A DNA stretch of 11,041 nucleotides from Baffinella frigidus (lineage: Eukaryota; Cryptophyceae; Cryptomonadales; Baffinellaceae): contig MU646373.1 of the NCBI GenBank assembly GCA_026770585.1, positions 122,322-133,362 on the forward strand. The letters run 5' to 3'. Below are positions 1 to 11,041 of the stretch, piece after piece (the first letter of the stretch is position 1; each line of letters starts with the position of its first letter). The notes beneath the pieces were generated by a model. It had not been told where the DNA came from. It searched no databases and saw only the letters and a list, made by a program, of their open reading frames with translations. Position numbers and translations under genes: made by a program.

Positions 1-31
<31 letters not shown>
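1..31. other. Homopolymer run of 31 G
   Basis: The run sits exactly at the window edge and interrupts helicase exon 9. It would encode polyproline on the minus strand. A sequencing or assembly artefact is more likely than biology. Confidence 0.7.
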
Positions 32-6363
<6,332 letters not shown>

Positions 6364-6472
6364 GGGAGGTCAAAGTTGTAGTGGAAGGCGCGTTGGTGTG
6401 TGGCATTTCTTCTGAGCAGGACGGTTCTGTTTCCTTCGCAGGGCTGTTCTGTTTCCTTCTCTGCAGGACTGT

Positions 6473-6510
6473 TCAGGCCAAAATCCGCCGGGGAGCGGAT
6501 TTTGGCCTGA
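6473..6510. repeat. Perfect 16-bp hairpin in copy A
   Basis: TCAGGCCAAAATCCGC and its exact reverse complement flank a 6-base loop. Two tandem TTCTGTTTCCTTC-type units (about 6417-6470) lie just before it. Confidence 0.8.
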
Positions 6511-6688
6511 GAGTAGATGCACGGATCAGTGTGTGAAGAGGATGGCGCTGAGGACTGACCAGATCATCTTCGTCGCCCTGAAACATCCTTCCCCGCGCTG
6601 GAGGGCAGGGAGAGAGCGAAGGAGAAACTCCACGTGACAAACCAGAGGCGGGCCCGTCCTTGAAGCCGTCTACTGGAGGGGGGTGTAT

Positions 6689-6752
6689 TCCAAAGTCATG
6701 TTTTGGAGAGAAACGGTATTCAAAAGTCATTTTTGAAAGAAAACGGCTCCAA
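6689..6752. repeat. Short tandem duplication in copy A
   Basis: Two units of about 32 bp share TTC-AAAGTCAT-TTT-GA-AGAAACGG blocks. They are absent from the corresponding place in copy B. Confidence 0.5.
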
Positions 6753-7264
6753 AGGCGAGCCAATGGCTCAAAGGGCAGGGTTGACAAAAAAATGAAATCC
6801 GCGTCGAAAATCCATCGATCCGCCCTCTTCCCCCGAACCAAGCCGGCCCTCCCCGCTTTATCCGGGGAAACGCGTGGCGTGCGCTGACCAGCCTTCCGCC
6901 ACCTCCTTCGTACGCAGCGTTCCTGAGTTCTGACCCCGTTTTTCCGCGCAAGTACCGCGTGACGTGTGTCTTTGAAGGCGCTTCCGACTACCTCGGTGCC
7001 AGCTGAGCCGCGGAGGCGCTACTGCTCCTCGGGTGGGGTGGGGGCTGTGTGTATTTCATTCGGACGTGGATATCAGGCTTCTTCTGTCCGGGACCGCGTG
7101 GTTGTTCCGCTGTGGAGGCGCTGGGAGGCGGGCGAGGCAGCGAGTCTCGGGGTTGCAACGGAATTCAGGGGCCCACAAGTTGGCGTGCGAAAGCAGCGTT
7201 CTCCGCCCTGATCGTGTGGGGGTGAGAGGGAAAGGGGAGTGGGAAGGCGTCGAAGGCATCGGCA

Positions 7265-7508
7265 GTGGCTGGGTCCGCGCGGGATTCCCTCAACGGGTGG
7301 CAAGACTCAGTAAAGAGTAGCGACGAAAAAAGGGCTTCGGAACAGCATCGGTTGGCAGCAATGCAGCCCGTCCGCAAGGCTGTCTCTGGGGGCTTCGAGC
7401 AGCGCATGGCCAAGGGCCCTGACTGTGATCCCCCGCCCTGCCCCCCGTTTTTCTGCTCTGCGACAATCGGCACCCACATGATGTCCCATTCCCTCATCCA
7501 TCGAATCT
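7265..7508 (+). CDS. Tentative exon 1 of plus-strand gene
   Basis: The frame is open from a Met at 7265 to the donor GTGAGCCCTC, leaving phase 1. It ends ...HMMSHSLIHRI and joins exon 2 to give a Ser codon. The start is uncertain; an acceptor near 7363 could make it shorter. It is supported only by phase, donor quality and composition. Confidence 0.3.
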
Positions 7509-10500
7509 GTGAGCCCTCATTGCAAGCATCTCCCTTGCCTCAAACCCCTGATGAATCCAGGATTCCGCTGTTTCGCACTCACTCGATGTAACAAGTGCGC
7601 TGGTCCCTTTCTCCTGAGCAGCGACGCGAGGCTTCAAAGGAGCCGGACGCGGCTCCGGGGCGAAGGTGAGCTCCCATGCTTGATCCTTGAGCTTCAGAGT
7701 CGGACCCCCCCCTCTCGCGCTCCGGTGAGGCTGAACCTCGGCGCCCATGATGCAGGGGAGCAAGTCACATCTGGCGAATGGTGCCGCGCTGGTGAGCCCG
7801 CAGGTGCGCCCAGCCAACCCTCCTCCTCACTTGAGCACCCTCCGGTACGTGGCAGTGGCTGACCAAGGACCCCCGGCAGTTCTCCTTCTCGATGGTGGCC
7901 AAGGGCAAGGCCTCGCCCGCGACAAACTCATCCATCCCCAACGGGGTCCTGATGCCGCCAATGTTTCTCGGTCCGACCCCGTCCGTACCGACCACCACCC
8001 CTCACAGTCTTGTCAAATCGAAAAAAATGGCTCCAAAAATCCCCTTGAAGGCCGTCGGATTCCGACGGCCTGCAAGGGGATTTGGTGTTTTTGACTTTTT
8101 CGATTTGCCCAAATGGTGAGGGTTGGTGGGAGCCTTTCTCACCCCCCCCCTCCCTGTGTCGAGTGCCTCCCGGGACGAACGTTGGTTCGTCAACCATCGG
8201 ACCTAGTGGAAGGCGTGTTGTTGTGTGGCCTTCTCTGCCAGAGTGTTGTGCGATTGCGGACAGTGGATTTGGGATGCGGGTAGAGGCAACAGTCAGTGCG
8301 ACGTGGATGGCGCTGAGCACTGACCAGATCATGTTGGTCGCCCTCAAACATGCTTTCCGGTGCGGGCTCTCTCTTGAGGCTCATAGACATCGTATCACTC
8401 AACTCAAGGCTAAAGGGCCTTTCTAGGACCTGTATCGAGAGTAATAAAGAAGAAGAAGATGCCTCCCCGCGCTGGAGGGCAGCTTGGGATCTATCGGAAG
8501 AGCGATGGAGAGAGGGAAAGAGAGGGAGACAGGGGGGCAGGGGGGCAGTTTTACAATGGATTTTTAAAGGGCACGTGACAAACCAGAGGCGGGCCGGTCT
8601 TTATTGCAGCCACCTACTGAACCCTTCCGAGGTTCGTAGGGTTCAGTAAAAAGTTTGCTGATCCTGAAATCCGCATCGAAAATCCATTGAGATTTGCCCC
8701 TCTTCCCCGCACCAAGCTGGCCCTCCCAGTTGTATCTGGGAAAACGCGCGGCGTGCGCTGAGCAGGCTGCTGCCTCCCCCTTCGTCCACCTCCCCGTGCT
8801 ATCGGGGTGGGGGTTGTACCCTCAACCCCAAATCCCAAATCCTGAACCCTAGACCCTGGACCTTAAATCTTAAACCCTTAACCCTTAACCCCAACCCCAA
8901 ACCCTAAACCCTAACCCCAAAACAGGCGACCCGAACGACCCGAAGGCGATGGCCCGGGCCGAGGCGGCAAGGGAGGCACAGGTCCGCTCCCGCCTCCCAC
9001 CCAACCCCTCAGATCCCCGCGCTGGTCCCTCCTCTCGTCGCGGTAGCGAGAACGTCCCCGCCTCTTCCTGGGGTGGCGCGCGAGTGCCTCTCCGAGCCCG
9101 AAGCTGTGACGGTGCACGACTCAGCACGCTGCAACCATACTTCTGAGACTTAGCAGCGGAGATAGGTCCACGTGGGCGGGTGCGTGACGCGTGGGCAACT
9201 TTGCCTCTCTCCGCAGCGGCGGCAGCAGCAGCTGGAGGCAGCTGCCCAGGATCTGGGGCGCAACCAGAGGCGCTTTGAGGCTGCGGAGGACGCTCGCAAG
9301 GCTGCGGCCGCCGTCGAAGCCAAGGTCACTGAGCCCCCACCCCCCACCCCCCGGCTACATCGGGAGCGTGTCCTTGTTGTTGTTAGAGGCATTGCGTCTG
9401 CAAAGCAGCTCTGGTTGAGATGCTGGGAGGCAGGAGGACTGGCAGGTTTGGGCTGAGGACTGAAGACTGAAGGAAGAGGGGCACGCAGGTGAAGCAGGTC
9501 AGCCTGGACGCACGACAGCAGGCCCTCGACAAGGCACGGGAGGAGGCTTCTTGGACACAAAAGGCCCTCGAGGTTTTCCCCTGCCTCCCTCACCCCTTAC
9601 TGACGTACCACCATCCTTTTCCGCCTTTTCGCCCAGCCAACTCGGAACCAGTGAGTGAGAGATCCCCTTCTTGGAAGCAGAAGGCCCTCGAGGTTCTGCC
9701 CCCTGTACTCACTCATTCCTGACTGTCTTACCACCATCCTCTTCCGCCTTTTCGCCCAGCCACTTTTGAACCAGTGAGTGAGAGATCCCCTCCTCACTCA
9801 CTACTCACCAACCACTTACATCCCTCTGCCCTTCCGCGCAACCAACCTGCCCCGCGTCTCGCACCCCGAAAGCACGCAAGGTCGCGCGGCGGTTCTCCCG
9901 GGCCCCGCGCGCGACGCGCCCAGCGGGGAGCCTGCGGGCTGACAACAACCCCCTGGGAGGCCGTGGTTCTGACAGCGGGCAACGCCCCGGCAGGCGGCGG
10001 CCTCGAACCAGTCGCTGCTCAACAACCTGCCCTCGCCGCTCCCCTCCCCGGCGCGCCAGCAGCGCGAGCGCGAGGGGCTGCTGCACTACCCGCCGTCGTC
10101 GCCCTCGCACGCGCGCGCGCCGGAGCCGCCCTCGGTGCGCCTGCAGCCCAACGCGTGGCCGTCAATCAAGCCGCCCGACGCCGTGCCCGTCGGGGCGCTC
10201 AAGCCCGTGGCCTCGCCGTCGCTCGGGGCCGCGCCGCCGGGGTCGCTCCCGCTGTCGAACCGCTCCTCGCAGCTCCCCCTCTCGAACCGCGCCAAGGTCC
10301 CGGCTGCGCTCGCCGCCCCCCCGCCCGGCGGCGCGTGGGGCGCGCGCGCTGCCATGTCGCCCAACCCTACGCGCCCCCCCATGTCGCCCAAGATCGAGCG
10401 CGACGCCATCGCGGCTGCCGCGGCAGCGGCGCGGGGCGCGATGCCCAAGCCGGCGGCCGCGCGCGCGCTCGGGGTGGGGCTGGGCATCCCGCCACGGTCG

Positions 10501-11041
10501 CCGGGGCCGCCAGGGACCAACGGCGTCACGTCCCTCGCGGATGTCGGGCCCGTGGGGGCTGTGGGGGCTGTGCAGGCGAAGGAGGAGGAGGTGAAGGCGG
10601 GCGGGGGCGCGGGGGATGCGGGGGTGAAGGCGGCGGTTGTCAACGCGTGGGGGCAGCCGGCGGCGCTGCCGGTGGGGCAGACGGGGGGGGCGGGGCAGGC
10701 GGTGAGCGGGTCAGTGTGGGGGCAGATGCGGGTGGACACGGGGGTGCAGGAGGATGACGACACCGACGAGGTCTTCTGCTTCGGCGATGAGGGCTTCGAT
10801 CCTCTCACGCCCCCCCAGAAGGTTGCGACCGGCGTCAGCAGGCTCATCCTCGGTGGGGGCGGGGGGGCGGGCGGCGAGGACCTTGGGGGCTTCCTCCAGA
10901 TCCCGATCATGGGGGAGGGCGGGCAGGAGGGCGGGTTTGGGGACGGGGGAGAGATGCTGCCTTGGGGGGTCAAGGAGGGGGACGCGTTCGGGGCGGAGAT
11001 GATGCAAGGGTTCATGCTCGGGGGCGCGGGGATGATGCCCG
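7265..11041 (+). CDS. Unrecognised coiled-coil / low-complexity protein, eight-exon model, 3' end outside window
   Basis: I do not recognise the family. The model joins exons 7265-7508, 7622-7665, 7756-7791, 7880-7970, 8926-8981, 9217-9324, 9489-9572 and 9976-11041; all junctions are GT-AG and all phases close. The product has a Gly/Ser/Ala-rich N part, a charged Ala/Arg/Gln/Glu-rich coiled coil of about 80 residues (8928-9572), then a disordered Pro/Ser-rich and Gly/Ala-rich tail with several SP sites (possible proline-directed phosphorylation) and the acidic-aromatic patch DTDEVFCFGDEGFDP. This could be a nuclear or RNA-associated scaffold, but nothing proves that. The last four exons are much firmer than the first four; the true start is unknown. 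Confidence 0.55.
7622..7665 (+). CDS. Tentative exon 2 of plus-strand gene
   Basis: 44 nt between acceptor CTTTCTCCTGAGCAG and donor GTGAGCTCCC. It encodes TRGFKGAGRGSGAK in the frame that fits both neighbours. The polypyrimidine tract and donor are the best-looking in the window. Confidence 0.4.
7756..7791 (+). CDS. Tentative exon 3 of plus-strand gene
   Basis: 36 nt encoding GSKSHLANGAAL between acceptor CCATGATGCAG and donor GTGAGCCCGC, phase 0 at both ends. Confidence 0.4.
7880..7970 (+). CDS. Tentative exon 4 of plus-strand gene
   Basis: 91 nt encoding FSFSMVAKGKASPAT, NSSIPNGVL and MPPMFL plus one base. The acceptor is ACCCCCGGCAG. The donor GTCCGACCCC leaves phase 1, exactly what the 8926 exon needs (Gly codon, then DPNDPK). 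A minus-strand frame over the same bases also looks protein-like, so the strand is not proven. Confidence 0.45.
7990..8132. mobile_element. Foldback / MITE-like inverted repeat
   Basis: The strong arms 8014-8059 and 8061-8107 meet almost without a loop (GGCCGTCGGA/TCCGACGGCC at the centre) and pair at most positions. Weaker pairing (CACCCCTCAC with GTGAGGGTTGGTG) extends to about 7990 and 8132. No reading frame of note. Confidence 0.7.
8204..8788. repeat. Long diverged repeat, copy B
   Basis: Same orientation as copy A, about 1.8 kb away, inside the large intron of the plus-strand gene. It carries an extra hairpin (8615-8648) and the dispersed TCTAGGACCTGTA repeat that copy A lacks. Confidence 0.75.
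8615..8648. repeat. 11-bp hairpin in copy B
   Basis: TACTGAACCCT and AGGGTTCAGTA pair perfectly around a 12-base loop. Confidence 0.65.
8816..8922. repeat. Degenerate telomere-like repeats next to an acceptor
   Basis: About 107 bp of CCCTAAA-related units (CCCCAAA, CCCTTAA, CCCTAGA and others). They end three bases before the assigned acceptor AG, so on this transcript they take the place of the polypyrimidine tract. Confidence 0.8.
8926..8981 (+). CDS. Plus-strand gene exon 5: start of coiled coil
   Basis: 56 nt; two bases complete a Gly codon, then DPNDPKAMARAEAAREAQ. The acceptor is CCCCAAAACAG and the donor is GTCCGCTCCC. It joins exon 6 in phase 0 to form one continuous heptad-like charged helix. 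Confidence 0.6.
9217..9324 (+). CDS. Plus-strand gene exon 6: coiled coil
   Basis: 108 nt encoding RRQQQLEAAAQDLGRNQRRF then EAAEDARKAAAAVEAK, a strongly helical Ala/Arg/Gln/Glu-rich stretch. The acceptor is CTCTCTCCGCAG and the donor is GTCACTGAGC; both ends are phase 0. Confidence 0.7.
9489..9572 (+). CDS. Plus-strand gene exon 7: end of coiled coil
   Basis: 84 nt encoding VKQVSLDARQQALDKAREE then ASWTQKALE. The acceptor is GGGCACGCAG and the donor is GTTTTCCCCT, phase 0. Its last 26 bases and the donor are duplicated 120 bp downstream. Confidence 0.65.
9547..9789. repeat. Tandem duplication (period 120-123 bp) across exon 7 donor
   Basis: Unit 1 (9547 on) and unit 2 (9667 on) share CTTCTTGGA, AGGCCCTCGAGGTT, CCACCATCCT, TTTTCGCCCAGCCA and CCAGTGAGTGAGAGATCCCC in order. 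The second unit repeats an exon end plus donor. It cannot be spliced in as a phase-0 exon from its own CCCAG without meeting TGA. Confidence 0.8.
9573..9975 (+). other. Intron between plus-strand exons 7 and 8 (403 bp)
   Basis: GTTTTCCCCT to GGTTCTGACAG. Its first half is the tandem duplication. Its second half (9835-9975) is GC-rich and open in two frames, so part may be exon in some isoform. Confidence 0.5.
9976..11041 (+). CDS. Plus-strand gene exon 8 (partial): Pro/Ser then Gly/Ala-rich tail
   Basis: About 355 codons without a stop, open at the right edge. The frame opens after TGA at 9970-9972. The acceptor is GACAG at 9975 or GGCAG at 9993, both phase 0 with exon 7. The product begins with NQSLLNNLPSPLPSPARQQ and is Pro/Ser/Ala-rich, with MSP repeats near 10350-10390. 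It becomes Gly/Ala-rich with WGQ motifs, has the acidic-aromatic patch DTDEVFCFGDEGFDP (about 10755-10800), and ends in Gly/Met-rich sequence. Longer frames on either strand here are GC-driven shadows. No domain is recognised. Confidence 0.65.

Larger units (their letters stand above)
6379..6911. repeat. Long diverged repeat, copy A
   Basis: It shares ordered blocks with 8204-8788: TAGTGGAAGGCG, GATGGCGCTGAG-ACTGACC, CCCCGCGCTGGAGGGCAG, ACGTGACAAACCAGAGGCGG, TCGAAAATCCAT, then CGTGCGCTGA near the end. Inner segments differ, partly by small hairpins and tandem pieces. No coding capacity is evident. Confidence 0.75.
6364..7264. other. Presumed divergent intergenic region
   Basis: It separates the helicase start from the tentative first exon of the plus-strand gene. 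It is mostly repeat copy A (6379-6911), then GC-rich sequence without a convincing gene. No TATA box or other clear promoter element was recognised. Upstream exons of the plus-strand gene may lie in 6912-7264. Confidence 0.4.
7971..8925 (+). other. Large intron of plus-strand gene (955 bp)
   Basis: GTCCGACCCC to CCCCAAAACAG. It holds the foldback element (7990-8132), repeat copy B (8204-8788) and telomere-like repeats running up to the acceptor (8816-8922). No coding sequence is seen. Confidence 0.5.

Noticed and set aside
7765-7998. Minus-strand frame containing GIRTPLGMDEFVAGE
   Set aside because: It looks protein-like and remains an alternative to tentative exons 3-4, but I could not extend it into a phase-consistent gene, whereas the plus-strand exons link to the coiled coil.
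9774-10757. 327-codon plus-strand open frame
   Set aside because: It is almost all Ala/Arg/Gly, crosses the tandem repeat and ends before the window edge; the frame used for exon 8 is open to the edge and has varied composition.
10086-11015. 309-codon minus-strand open frame opposite exon 8
   Set aside because: It is Pro/Ser/Ala-rich, has no recognisable domain and arises from GC-rich sequence opposite a plus-strand frame that is open longer and continues the coiled-coil exons in phase.

Overview
This is eukaryotic nuclear DNA, most likely from a unicellular alga. It shows degenerate plant-type telomere repeats (CCCTAAA), very GC-rich coding sequence, dense splicing, and introns packed with small inverted-repeat elements and short tandem duplications. 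A green (prasinophyte-like) lineage is a guess; other lineages with TTTAGGG telomeres cannot be excluded. No bacterial operon, rRNA, tRNA, CRISPR array or transposase gene was recognised.

Left half, minus strand (6363 down to 32, open at the left edge): a DEAH-box RNA helicase gene rebuilt here from nine exons. Every junction is GT-AG and every reading phase closes (614+55+40+145+109+63+63+99+82 nt). The product runs from a basic, nuclear-type N-terminal tail through all of RecA1 (Walker A, TQPRR, TDG, DEAH, SAT) into the first strands of RecA2 (LVFL, GQDDIE). The rest lies beyond the window, which starts with 31 G. The eight introns (305-1470 bp) hold short MITE-like elements, hairpins, tandem duplications that copy splice sites, and interstitial telomere repeats.

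Middle (6364 to about 7264): a presumed divergent intergenic region. It holds one copy of a roughly 530-bp repeat; the second copy lies in an intron of the right-hand gene.

Right half, plus strand (about 7265 to 11041, open at the right edge): a second gene in a phase-consistent model of eight exons. It encodes an unrecognised protein with an Ala/Arg/Gln-rich coiled coil followed by a long Pro/Ser- then Gly/Ala-rich tail with one acidic-aromatic patch. The last four exons are well supported; the first four are tentative.

The most unusual signal is in the helicase introns. Four of eight carry the same 15-nt motif at or near the donor site. In two of them it directly abuts members of one approximately 95-bp inverted-repeat family in opposite orientations. 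Many donors are pyrimidine-rich (GTCCCC and similar) rather than GTRAGT. Together this looks like introner-type or element-derived intron sequence. Separately, local duplications have copied splice-site segments in both genes.
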